NCBI GenBank assembly: GCA_902363875.1
Contig: CABJBO010000005.1
Span: 1 to 15,085, forward strand
Reading direction: 5' to 3'
DNA from: Coriobacteriaceae bacterium
GTDB lineage: Bacteria > Actinomycetota > Coriobacteriia > Coriobacteriales > Coriobacteriaceae
DNA: 15,085 bases
This document shows positions 1-7,573 of this stretch, piece by piece (position 1 is the first letter of the stretch; every line of letters begins with the position of its first letter). The translations under genes and the position numbers were made by a program. The notes below the pieces were generated by a model. That model was not told the origin of the DNA and searched no databases. It saw only the letters and a list, made by a program, of their open reading frames with translations.

Positions 1-9
1 CATGGAAAA

Positions 10-42
10 CCTCCCATTTCCCGATGTCCAAGAAATGGGAGG
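10..42. repeat. 11-bp perfect inverted repeat upstream of glmS
   Basis: CCTCCCATTTC (10-20) is the exact reverse complement of GAAATGGGAGG (32-42), with an 11-nt spacer. On the plus strand no T-tract follows. On the minus strand the stem is followed by TTTTCC, so it could be a weak terminator read leftward, or one arm of a bidirectional terminator for a gene lying left of the window. It could also be a protein-binding site. The arms are directly visible; the role is not. Confidence 0.5.
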
Positions 43-96
43 CAGTTCACTGTTCCCATTGTGGTGGTTTGGACCGGCTGGACGTGTGTGCATCGG

Positions 97-120
97 GTGG
101 TATCTAAGTTGGGATACCAC
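97..120. repeat. 8-bp inverted repeat in the glmS upstream region
   Basis: GTGGTATC (97-104) and GATACCAC (113-120) are perfect reverse complements with an 8-nt spacer. They lie about 30 bp upstream of a -10-like TACAAT (151-156). If that is the glmS promoter, this dyad would be a DNA site for a regulator rather than an RNA hairpin. If transcription starts further upstream, it would form a leader hairpin. Function is not known. Confidence 0.4.
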
Positions 121-150
121 TTCTGGTATATCAGCTTGCGTCTGCGTGAG

Positions 151-156
151 TACAAT
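151..156 (+). promoter_or_regulatory. Possible -10 element for glmS
   Basis: TACAAT occurs 74 nt before the glmS start codon and would give a leader of about 68 nt. No convincing -35 box lies 16-18 bp upstream, so this is a weak call. The same nine bases GAGTACAAT occur upstream of ilvE (13661-13669), which gives modest support that this is a promoter style used here. Confidence 0.3.
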
Positions 157-230
157 ACTCGAACGTTATACGTCTCAGCGCCCCATGTGCGTGGACGTTT
201 TGCAGTCACGCGGACGAAGGGATTTATCCT

Positions 231-2078
<1,848 letters not shown>

Positions 2079-2101
2079 TTGGTTCCGCCGTTCTAACGAC
2101 C

Positions 2102-2138
2102 AAGGCCCGGCTCCACATCAAGCGGAGTCGGGCCTTTT
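2102..2138 (+). terminator. Rho-independent terminator of glmS
   Basis: A 13-bp stem with one G:T wobble pairs 2102-2114 with 2124-2136 around a 9-nt loop and runs into TTTT. It starts 24 nt after the glmS stop codon. The core AAGGCCCG...CGGGCCTTTT is nearly identical to the dedA terminator at 13562-13595. Confidence 0.93.
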
Positions 2139-2150
2139 GCGTTTGGCCAG

Positions 2151-2191
2151 ATAAAACCTGCCAAAATAAACCTGTCCCTTTTTGGCAGGTT
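2151..2191 (-). terminator. Terminator or palindromic element at the 3' end of the GntR gene
   Basis: AACCTGCCAAAA (2155-2166) pairs perfectly with TTTTGGCAGGTT (2180-2191), a 12-bp stem with a 13-nt loop. Read on the minus strand it starts inside the stop codon of the GntR gene and ends in GGTTTTATC, so it may work as its terminator. The arms and the loop word GGGAC resemble the palindrome at 11848-11878, so it may also belong to a dispersed repeat family. Confidence 0.6.
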
Positions 2192-2921
2192 AGCGGAGCT
2201 TGCTGGTCTCGAAGTACTCGGGGAACTGGTCCAGAACCTCGGTTTGGTTGCGGAACATCATGTGCAGGTGCTTGCTGACCAAAAAGCTCGCTTCGATGGG
2301 GTCGCGACCGGCGATAGCGCGGCGAATCTGCTTGTGCTCGTTCACGATGTCCTGATTGTCGAGAACCTGCGTGGCGGCGCGCAGCCAGCGGAAGCGCTCC
2401 AGGTCGGCATTGGTCTCCTCGAGCCACGACCACACGGTGCTGCGGCATGCGATGCTAAAAATCATGTGATGCATGAGGTTGTCGCTCAAAAAGAAACCGA
2501 TGCGATCCTCTTCGGCCATGGCCTTTTCCTGCAGCACGATGGCGCGGTCGAGCTGCTCGATGCCGGCCGACGTGGCTCGCGCACAGCACTCCACAATCAC
2601 CTGCTTTTCCAGATGTTCGCGGATGTAACAGGCACTCTCGGCAAGGGTGAGGTTGATGGGTGAGACGTAGGTGCCACTCTGGGGCACGGTGCGCACCAGG
2701 CCTTCCTGCGCCAAGCGAACCAAAGCCTCGCGCACGGGCGTGCGACCCATATCCAGGTCGTCGCAAAGTTGCTTGACGCCCAGCTTTTCGCCCGGCTTGT
2801 AGTCCAGGTAGACGATTTTGCGTCGAATGGTGTGGTAGGACTGGTCCTGTAGGCTCGTTTCCTGCTCGCCGACGTGCATCGATTCTTCCATAGCGCCTCG
2901 CAACTGTTCTATCAAACTCAT
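2190..2921 (-). CDS. GntR-family transcriptional regulator, FCD (FadR-like) subgroup
   Basis: A predicted DNA-binding repressor or activator that responds to a small carboxylate-like ligand. The winged HTH spans about residues 25-90, with PGEKL (43-47), GRTPVREALVRLAQEGLV (59-76) and SGTYV in the wing. The C-terminal all-helical FCD domain (about 95-225) carries the usual metal-site pattern D147-x3-H151, H196 and H218. It is 243 residues if the first ATG (2921) is used, but that codon has no SD. ATG at 2891 (after GCGAGGCGCT) or 2876 (after GGAAGAATCG) have better SD-like sequences, so the true protein may be 10-15 residues shorter. The gene is divergent from the YeiH-type transporter across 163 bp, which suggests it controls that gene and itself. 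The ligand cannot be read from sequence. Confidence 0.9.
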   Translation of the reverse strand: MSLIEQLRGAMEESMHVGEQETSLQDQSYHTIRRKIVYLDYKPGEKLGVKQLCDDLDMGRTPVREALVRLAQEGLVRTVPQSGTYVSPINLTLAESACYIREHLEKQVIVECCARATSAGIEQLDRAIVLQEKAMAEEDRIGFFLSDNLMHHMIFSIACRSTVWSWLEETNADLERFRWLRAATQVLDNQDIVNEHKQIRRAIAGRDPIEASFLVSKHLHMMFRNQTEVLDQFPEYFETSKLR

Positions 2922-3084
2922 ATGTCAGTTGTTAATTATGCCGCGAATCAGCTTTCCGCGGTGGGTAATTCGGCTGTTGCCCAAGAACTATTGCGGCATC
3001 TTAGTCTTTGTTTACGCAAGGCTGCGCTCAATGTTGCCGTATCATAAGCCGTCGCAAACGTGAAATAGAAAGAAGGAATCCCAT
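2922..3084. promoter_or_regulatory. Divergent GntR / YeiH-type control region
   Basis: 163 bp of AT-richer DNA separates the two divergent starts. Visible dyads are CCGCG/CGCGG (2941-2945 with 2957-2961) and ATGCCGC/GCGGCAT (2938-2944 with 2993-2999), plus a TTAATTA core at 2932-2938. A -10-like TATCAT lies at 3040-3045 on the plus strand, and a CATAAT on the minus strand corresponds to 2940-2935. Neither has a good -35. The dyads are candidate operators for the GntR protein; this is inference from position only. Confidence 0.4.
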
Positions 3085-4119
3085 ATGCAACTGGCAAATA
3101 TCGTACGCGAGCGCTGGAAGGGCGTTTTGTTCTGCCTGATCATCGCCATTCCCGCAACGCTGCTCGGCAAACAGATCGAGGTGGTCGGCGGGCCGGTATT
3201 CGCCATCCTCATCGGCATGGTTCTGGCACTTGTCTTTCCCAAGCATCGTCGTGAGCCGCTTGCCGCCGGCGTTACCTATACGTCTAAAAAGATCTTGCAG
3301 TATGCGGTCATCCTGCTTGGCTTTGGCATGAACCTCTCCCAGATTCTGTCCAAGGGCGCCCAGTCGCTGCCGATTATCGTGGCGACGATCTCGACCTCGC
3401 TTGTCATCGCCTTTGTGCTCTGCCGCGTTATGAACGTGCCGGGTAAGATCTCGACGCTTGTGGGTGTGGGTTCGTCGATTTGCGGCGGTTCTGCCATCGC
3501 CGCGACCGCACCCGTCATCGATGCCGACGATCGCGAGATTGCCCAGGCTATTTCGGTCATCTTCCTGTTTAACGTTATCGCGGCGCTCGTGTTTCCGACG
3601 CTCGGTGGTATGCTCGGGCTGACCAACGAGGGCTTTGGCCTGTTTGCCGGCACCGCCATCAACGACACCTCGTCCGTAACGGCTGCGGCGAGTGCTTGGG
3701 ACAGTATGCATCCCGGTGCCAATGTGCTCGAGAGCGCCACGGTGGTCAAGCTCACCAGGACGCTGGCCATTATTCCCATCACGTTGGTCCTCGCATGCTG
3801 GCAGATGCATCTGGCGCGTAAGGCCGGCGGCGACGCCAAAAGCACGTTTTCGCTTAAACGCGCGTTTCCCATGTTCGTGCTGTTCTTTGTGCTGGCAAGC
3901 GTGGTCACCACGGTGTTTCAGCTTCCCACGTCCATTACGGCGCCCATCAAGGAGCTTTCGAAGTTCTTTATCGTGATGGCCATGGCGGCTATTGGCTTTA
4001 ATACCGATATCGTCGAGCTGGTCAAAAAGGGCGGCAAGCCCATCGCGCTGGGCTTTTGCTGCTGGATTGGCATTGCGTGCATGAGCTTGGGAATGCAGCA
4101 CGTGCTGGGAATCTGGTAG
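3085..4119 (+). CDS. YeiH / UPF0324 family membrane transporter (putative sulfate exporter family)
   Basis: A polytopic membrane protein of 344 residues, the normal family length, with roughly ten hydrophobic segments. Family hallmarks are LGFGMNLSQI (78-87), the GVGSSICGGSAIAA signature (127-140) followed by ADDREIAQA (147-155), and FAGTAINDTSSVTAA (187-201). The family is annotated as a putative sulfate exporter, but a substrate is not established for most members and none can be assigned here. The start has a good SD, AGAAGGA (3071-3077), 7 nt before ATG. The divergent GntR gene is the likely regulator. No classical T-tract terminator follows; instead there is the structured region described separately. 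A long antisense ORF over this gene is a coding shadow. Confidence 0.92.
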   Translation: MQLANIVRERWKGVLFCLIIAIPATLLGKQIEVVGGPVFAILIGMVLALVFPKHRREPLAAGVTYTSKKILQYAVILLGFGMNLSQILSKGAQSLPIIVATISTSLVIAFVLCRVMNVPGKISTLVGVGSSICGGSAIAATAPVIDADDREIAQAISVIFLFNVIAALVFPTLGGMLGLTNEGFGLFAGTAINDTSSVTAAASAWDSMHPGANVLESATVVKLTRTLAIIPITLVLACWQMHLARKAGGDAKSTFSLKRAFPMFVLFFVLASVVTTVFQLPTSITAPIKELSKFFIVMAMAAIGFNTDIVELVKKGGKPIALGFCCWIGIACMSLGMQHVLGIW

Positions 4120-4138
4120 AGAAGTAGCTTATTCGCGT

Positions 4139-4159
4139 GCTGGTTGCTGGTTGCTGGTG
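4139..4159 (+). repeat. Three tandem 7-bp repeats (GCTGGTT/G)
   Basis: GCTGGTT, GCTGGTT and GCTGGTG follow one another directly, 20 nt after the YeiH-type stop codon. This is a short tandem repeat and a possible slippage site. It does not code for anything that I can see. Confidence 0.6.
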
Positions 4160-4164
4160 AGCGC

Positions 4165-4267
4165 AAGCCTGCGGTGGAGCGATAGGAGCTCTTGCGGGTA
4201 TGGCTTGTCCGCAGGTTTATAAGTCCCGAAGAGCTCTTATCGCCCCGCCAGGATGGCGATGCGGGGC
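4165..4267. repeat. Interlocking inverted repeats between the YeiH-type gene and the NtrC-like gene
   Basis: Several pairings compete within 103 bp. (a) 4179-4193 pairs with 4229-4243, a 15-bp stem with one G:U, extended inward by CGGG/CCCG (4195-4198 with 4225-4228). (b) 4165-4174 pairs with 4209-4218, 10 bp with one G:U; its 3' arm sits in the loop of (a), so the two together would make a pseudoknot. (c) GCCCCGC (4242-4248) pairs with GCGGGGC (4261-4267) and competes with the outer end of (a). (d) CGCCA/TGGCG (4246-4250 with 4254-4258) is a small hairpin. No U-tract follows, so this is not a simple terminator. It could be a processed 3' end, a repeat element or a structured RNA. Confidence 0.5.
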
Positions 4268-4273
4268 AACACC

Positions 4274-4307
4274 TATACTCGCAGGACGGCGCTTTCTGCC
4301 CTATAGT
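4274..4307 (+). promoter_or_regulatory. Possible -10 elements for the NtrC-like regulator
   Basis: TATACT (4274-4279) and TATAGT (4302-4307) are both good -10 matches upstream of the start at 4393. Neither has a clear -35 at 16-18 bp. Between them and the gene lie small dyads, CGGTCG/CGACCG (4343-4356), TTCAATTTTGAA (4326-4337) and CGGCG/CGCCG (4358-4376), which could act in the leader. Confidence 0.35.
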
Positions 4308-4392
4308 GTTTGGTGAGCAATATCGTTCAATTTTGAAACACTCGGTCGTGCGACCGTCGGCGGTTGCACGTCGCCGCGGACAGGGGCAAATC

Positions 4393-5610
4393 ATGGATAG
4401 CGATGCCAAGCTGAACATCTTGACCGAGGCCCTGGCTGCTGCCGGGGCCTCGGCATTGGCAATCGATGCGCGTGGGGACGTCGCGATTTCGACCATGAAT
4501 GACGCGGCGCTTGAGCGGGATGTGGCGGCTTTTGTCGCTGAGCGCCTCGACCGTATAGGAGACGGCGCGCGTCTGGTTATGGGGCGTGCGGGTACGCGCC
4601 TGAGCCTGACCGTTCGCCCCACCGACAAAGAGGGCGGGGGCCTTTGGGTCGTCGTGGTCCGCGAGGTGCGCGGCGCCGCGGTACATGCGGGCATCGAGTG
4701 GCTCAACGCCGACGAAGTTGAGGCCCGCTACGAATCGAGCGCGTACGGCATCGTTGAGGGGGCGGCCTCGGTAGCTGTGCCGGTCGCCGAGAGCTACGCG
4801 CGCGGCGTTCCCCTTATGCTCGAGGGCGAGCTGGGAGCGGGTCAGGTCGAGATTGCCATGCGCCTCTATCTGGACGGTCCTTTTGTCGATCAGCCCTTTG
4901 TTGCCGTTGCGCTCGATGAGCTAACGGATCGCGGCTGGCGCCATCTGCTCAAAAGCGCCGAATCGCCGTTGTTCCAAACGGGGCTGACACTTTGCATTGA
5001 GGGCTGGAACACGGTTGGCCCCCAGCGTCTCCGCGAGCTCGTTTCCACGATGGCCGACACCGCGTTGGCGACGCGCTGCCATGTGGTGCTGACGGCGAAT
5101 GACATGCCGGGCGGCAGCGAAAGTGATCAAGCCGCCTTTGTGACCGAGCGCTTCGCCTGTGCGGTGAGCGTGGCGCCGGCAATCGTCGAGCAGGGAGCCA
5201 CGTCGCAAAAGATTGCGCGCTATTTGGAATATCTCGCTGGTGCATTTGGGACGGCAGCGCCCACGCTGTCTGCCGCGGCGACGAAGGCGCTCGATGCTTA
5301 CCGCTGGCCGCGCAATTATCTGCAGCTCCGCGAGGTCTCGGAACGACTGTATATATTGGTGGGGGCGGGCACGGTGGACCGTGCTGTGGCGGAGGAAGTG
5401 CTCGCCCAAGAGGACGTGATTAAAACCGCAACCTTTGGCGCCCCGACACTCGAAAGCGACCTGTATATCCTGCGACCGCTGGCCGATACCGAGCGAGATA
5501 TCGCGCATCTGGTTGTAGATCATCTCCACGGCAACCGAACCCGTGCGGCGGAGGTGCTGGGCATAAGCCGTACAACGCTGTGGCGCTTGCTGAAGGACGA
5601 TGACCGTTGA
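4393..5610 (+). CDS. Degenerate NtrC-type regulator with Fis-type HTH (no functional Walker A, no GAFTGA)
   Basis: A 405-residue protein with the architecture of a sigma-54 activator that cannot work as one. Residues about 18-95 look PAS-like (ALAIDARGDVAIS, then LSLTVRP...GLWVVVVREV), a guess from pattern. Residues 139-325 follow an AAA+ domain: LEGELGAGQVEIA (143-155) is the Walker A position with Gln151 where Lys is expected; LTLCIEGW (198-205) takes the place of the LFLDEI Walker B; HVVLTAN (230-236) is a sensor-I-like strand; YRWPRNYLQLREVSERL (303-319) matches the Y-WPGNVREL-N-ER sensor II region. The GAFTGA loop is missing by deletion. Residues 368-402 form a clear Fis-type HTH, GNRTRAAEVLGISRTTLWRLL. 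The start was set at 4393, with AGGGG 6 nt upstream; the open frame continues to 4192, but that extension holds promoter-like DNA. Most likely an ATP-independent, sigma-70-type regulator. Target unknown; the neighbouring genes are candidates. Confidence 0.78.
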   Translation: MDSDAKLNILTEALAAAGASALAIDARGDVAISTMNDAALERDVAAFVAERLDRIGDGARLVMGRAGTRLSLTVRPTDKEGGGLWVVVVREVRGAAVHAGIEWLNADEVEARYESSAYGIVEGAASVAVPVAESYARGVPLMLEGELGAGQVEIAMRLYLDGPFVDQPFVAVALDELTDRGWRHLLKSAESPLFQTGLTLCIEGWNTVGPQRLRELVSTMADTALATRCHVVLTANDMPGGSESDQAAFVTERFACAVSVAPAIVEQGATSQKIARYLEYLAGAFGTAAPTLSAAATKALDAYRWPRNYLQLREVSERLYILVGAGTVDRAVAEEVLAQEDVIKTATFGAPTLESDLYILRPLADTERDIAHLVVDHLHGNRTRAAEVLGISRTTLWRLLKDDDR

Positions 5611-5644
5611 GCGAGGCGCCCGTGACCGCGCGCGACGCGTGTGC

Positions 5645-5650
5645 TACAGT
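5645..5650 (+). promoter_or_regulatory. Possible extended -10 for the 191-residue membrane protein
   Basis: TACAGT follows TGTGC (5640-5644), 45 nt before the chosen ATG at 5695. It overlaps the GTG at 5641, which is why that upstream start was not used. No clear -35 is seen in the GC-rich DNA before it. Confidence 0.3.
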
Positions 5651-5694
5651 CCAAAGCGTTATTGTTTCGATTTGGTTACGGCGTGCGAGGGCAT

Positions 5695-6270
5695 ATGGCT
5701 GAGACTTCAAAACCGAGCCGCAGAAGGCGGAGTGCCGCGCCGGTCAACCGACGCACAACATCGGTGACGTGGGGTAAACACGCCTCGGGGTTTGACGGCT
5801 CGTTCAAGCGCACTAAATACGGCTATCCTTCGACAGGTGCCCGCTTGGCAATGCAGGCAGAGTCCTCGCTGTGGGGCCGCAAACGCGTGGTGGGCTCAAA
5901 GCTCAAGCACGACGGCACGCTCGGCTACATCAGCCGCGGGGCGGCTCGCCGCAGTGGGCTCAATCCTGCTGGTTGGCATCGTTATGTGCCGATCGCGGTC
6001 GTCGTTGCAGTGATCGTCATCGCACTCGCTGCGCTTGGCTACGCCGGCGGTGGCGCCAACTTGGACGCGGTGTTTAAATCGCCCGAGCTCGCGCATGCAG
6101 GCACAGAAGTTGTCGAGGGCGCTCAGACCCAGACGGGCGTCGCACCCCAGCGCGGCATCGTCGCGGCGGCCTCCACCATCGCCGACGCTCAAAAGGACGA
6201 GGGCGAACAGGGCGACGGCGCCGAAACGACCCACACGAACGAAACGACGACAACTCCATCGGCAAGATAA
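5695..6270 (+). CDS. Unrecognised single-pass membrane protein
   Basis: I do not recognise this 191-residue protein. The first 97 residues are strongly basic (a run of Arg at 9-12, many Lys/Arg/Gly, few acidic residues) and should be cytoplasmic. Residues 98-117 (YVPIAVVVAVIVIALAALGY) form one clear transmembrane helix. The remaining 74 residues are low-complexity and rich in Ala, Glu, Thr and Gln, ending in a Thr-rich stretch, as in a disordered exported tail. This gives a likely N-in, C-out topology. The start is ATG 5695 after GAGGG (5687-5691), a somewhat short spacing. It lies 84 nt downstream of the NtrC-like gene in the same direction and may share its transcript or use the promoter at 5645. 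The basic cytoplasmic half could bind nucleic acid or the membrane surface; this is speculation. That it is a real gene is supported by the SD and the well-formed TM segment. Confidence 0.65.
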   Translation: MAETSKPSRRRRSAAPVNRRTTSVTWGKHASGFDGSFKRTKYGYPSTGARLAMQAESSLWGRKRVVGSKLKHDGTLGYISRGAARRSGLNPAGWHRYVPIAVVVAVIVIALAALGYAGGGANLDAVFKSPELAHAGTEVVEGAQTQTGVAPQRGIVAAASTIADAQKDEGEQGDGAETTHTNETTTTPSAR

Positions 6271-6279
6271 GTTGCGAGT

Positions 6280-6318
6280 GGGGTGGCTAAAATAGCCCCG
6301 TCCCAAATTAGCTACCCC
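6280..6318. terminator. Possible bidirectional terminator between convergent genes
   Basis: GGGGTGGCTAA (6280-6290) pairs with TTAGCTACCCC (6308-6318), 11 bp with one wobble, in the 63-bp gap between the convergent membrane-protein and nitroreductase genes. A competing inner hairpin GGCTA/TAGCC is present. No T-tract follows on either strand, so termination efficiency is doubtful. Confidence 0.35.
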
Positions 6319-6333
6319 TATGACGCTCCTGGG

Positions 6334-6855
6334 TTACCTTACGTAGACGACGTTGTCGCGGCGGGGTTTGGGCTCGGGTAGCGTGTCCTCGGCATAGCCC
6401 AGAATGCAGTGACCGACACCGCGCAGGCTGCCGTCGGCGGGCAGGCTCCAGCTGGCCAGCAGTTCCAGGCCCTCGGGTGAGTCAAAGACCTCATGCGCGC
6501 GGTGAATCCAGCATGAATCGACACCCAGTGCATAGGCGGCGTTGAGCAAGTTGCCCATGGCGAGCGAGCCGTCTTCCAGATGCGTGGGCACGTTGCGGTC
6601 GACCAGCACCACCACAACGGTCTTGGCGCCATAGAAGGGGTCGCCGTTGCTGCCCATGACCTGGGCGTTGAGCCGTGAGAGACGCTCGACGGTCGCGGGG
6701 TCGGTGACGGCGACAAACGTCACCGGTTGGCGGCCCATGCCGCTCGGTGCATATTGGCCGGCTTCGATAATGCGTGCAAGCTTTTCGGCCTCGACGGGAC
6801 GATCGCTGTATTTGCGGCAGCTGCGGCGGTGGATGAGTGCTTCGATAGTCTCCAT
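6334..6855 (-). CDS. Nitroreductase family protein (FMN-dependent oxidoreductase)
   Basis: A 173-residue single-domain nitroreductase, expected to be a cytosolic homodimer using FMN and NAD(P)H. Family marks are the N-terminal HRRSCRKYSDRPV (9-21), which contacts the FMN phosphate, APSGMGRQPVTFVAV (36-50), the central LAMGNLLNAAYALGVDSCWI (98-117) and the C-terminal GVGHCILGYA (146-155). The physiological substrate cannot be told from sequence. ATG 6855 was chosen because AAGGAG (minus strand, 6866-6861) lies 5 nt upstream and because METIEALIHRR is the usual start of the family. The longer open frame up to 6951 has no SD and a non-conserved sequence. The gene is alone on its strand; a perfect 12-bp palindrome lies 91 bp upstream. 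Confidence 0.92.
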   Translation of the reverse strand: METIEALIHRRSCRKYSDRPVEAEKLARIIEAGQYAPSGMGRQPVTFVAVTDPATVERLSRLNAQVMGSNGDPFYGAKTVVVVLVDRNVPTHLEDGSLAMGNLLNAAYALGVDSCWIHRAHEVFDSPEGLELLASWSLPADGSLRGVGHCILGYAEDTLPEPKPRRDNVVYVR

Positions 6856-7149
6856 GGTGTCTCCTTGCGGTGGCGTTGCAGATGCCCCGTTCATACCCGT
6901 CGGGCTCAAACGATAGACGGTCAATTGCCCGGCCAAAAGGGTAGATTCCAATTGGAAAAGTAGGTTTGCATAAAAGTACCTTCAGAATGTGACAAACAAA
7001 TGGGATGGTTAAACGTTTTATCCCGTCTACCCTGCGGTTTTTTACCACTTGCCTAAATGACGAACGCATAACCTCTGATAAAGGTTTTACTAAAGGAGTA
7101 CCAACGTTTATCAATGCGCCGTGGTGGCGCCGGGCCAGGAGGTAACATC
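6856..7149. other. 294-bp intergenic region with divergent starts
   Basis: AT-richer than its surroundings. It holds the nitroreductase SD and the palindrome TTCCAATTGGAA (6946-6957). A dyad GGGAT/ATCCC (7002-7006 with 7020-7024) encloses the 8-bp palindrome AAACGTTT (7011-7018), and a T6 run follows at 7038-7043. A small hairpin GCGCC/GGCGC lies at 7115-7129. I find no convincing -10/-35 pair on either strand. A second SD-like AAAGGAG (about 7092-7098) sits 15 nt before an ATG at 7114, too far to be a likely start. No RNA gene is recognised. Confidence 0.5.
6946..6957. promoter_or_regulatory. Perfect 12-bp palindrome TTCCAATTGGAA, candidate operator
   Basis: TTCCAATTGGAA is fully self-complementary and lies between the divergent nitroreductase and 96-residue protein genes. 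Symmetric sites of this size are often bound by dimeric regulators. No cognate regulator is evident in the window. Its presence is certain; its use as an operator is inference. Confidence 0.4.
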
Positions 7150-7440
7150 ATGTTCCAGGCTGGAGATGTCGTCGAGACCGACTTCGAAGGATTTCTGAAG
7201 CTGCTGCGTTCCAAGACGCGCGCTTTTGTGACGATTGATGATCACGAGTACTACATCACGCACACCGATGGCTATTGGCGTGTTCAGGATTGCGAGGCCC
7301 TCAACGATAAGGGCCACTTTACTGACTGCTCCGAGCTGGTCAACACGGTCTGCGAGGTCGTCGAACTGCCGTGGATCTGTGGCAAGAGCCTGCACGACAG
7401 CTTCTCGGGCGCCACGGTCTACGAGGCCGTCGCTGCGTAA
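7150..7440 (+). CDS. Unrecognised 96-residue protein
   Basis: I do not recognise a family. The start ATG 7150 follows a strong SD, AGGAGG (7137-7142), 7 nt upstream, and a strong terminator lies 26 nt after the stop, so this is a convincing stand-alone gene. An in-frame ATG at 7114 would add 12 Gly/Arg-rich residues and is not supported. The protein is small, acidic and soluble-looking, with alternating strand- and helix-like stretches: FVTIDDHEYYITHTDGYWRV (26-45) reads like a beta-hairpin, and CSELVNTVCEVV (60-71) like a helix. It has four cysteines (48, 60, 68, 77) but no CxxC pair, so a zinc site is not obvious. No signal peptide or TM segment is present. The long leader and tight terminator suggest a separately regulated, possibly well-expressed gene. 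Confidence 0.8.
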   Translation: MFQAGDVVETDFEGFLKLLRSKTRAFVTIDDHEYYITHTDGYWRVQDCEALNDKGHFTDCSELVNTVCEVVELPWICGKSLHDSFSGATVYEAVAA

Positions 7441-7466
7441 CAGCCAACAATCGATATTTTCTTGCA

Positions 7467-7502
7467 ACCGCCGGCGCCGCCCCCGCGCCGGCGGTCTTTT
7501 TT
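7467..7502 (+). terminator. Strong Rho-independent terminator
   Basis: ACCGCCGGCGC (7467-7477) pairs perfectly with GCGCCGGCGGT (7485-7495), an 11-bp stem with a 7-nt loop, followed by C and six T (7497-7502). It ends the 96-residue gene and insulates the MarR operon promoter that begins about 40 bp further on. Confidence 0.95.
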
Positions 7503-7544
7503 GTCGACATGTTGTTATGGGTCGCACGTCTTGCACGGCCGCCC

Positions 7545-7573
7545 TTGACGATAGTCAAAACTCGGACTAACCT
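7545..7573 (+). promoter_or_regulatory. Promoter of the MarR-ABC operon
   Basis: TTGACG (7545-7550) and TAACCT (7568-7573) are spaced by 17 bp, a good -35 with a weaker -10. The first operator-like repeat (7552-7569) occupies the whole spacer, so a bound MarR dimer would block polymerase. The predicted transcript start is near 7580, only about 27 nt before the MarR start codon. Confidence 0.65.

Noticed and set aside
163..230. glmS ribozyme in the glmS leader
   Set aside because: The presumed leader is short and I cannot see the ribozyme core pairings; only a covariance model could decide fully.
3028..4101. 357-codon minus-strand ORF over the YeiH-type gene
   Set aside because: It is antisense to a clearly recognised family protein; its translation is rich in His, Arg, Asp and Gln with no motif, typical of a shadow of GC-rich coding DNA.
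4192..4392. 67-codon N-terminal extension of the NtrC-like gene
   Set aside because: It has no SD, runs through the inverted repeats and two -10-like boxes, and the ATG at 4393 has a good SD.
7000..7056. 18-codon ORF (starts MGWLNV) in the leader of the 96-residue gene
   Set aside because: It has no SD, is very short, and shows no coding signal.
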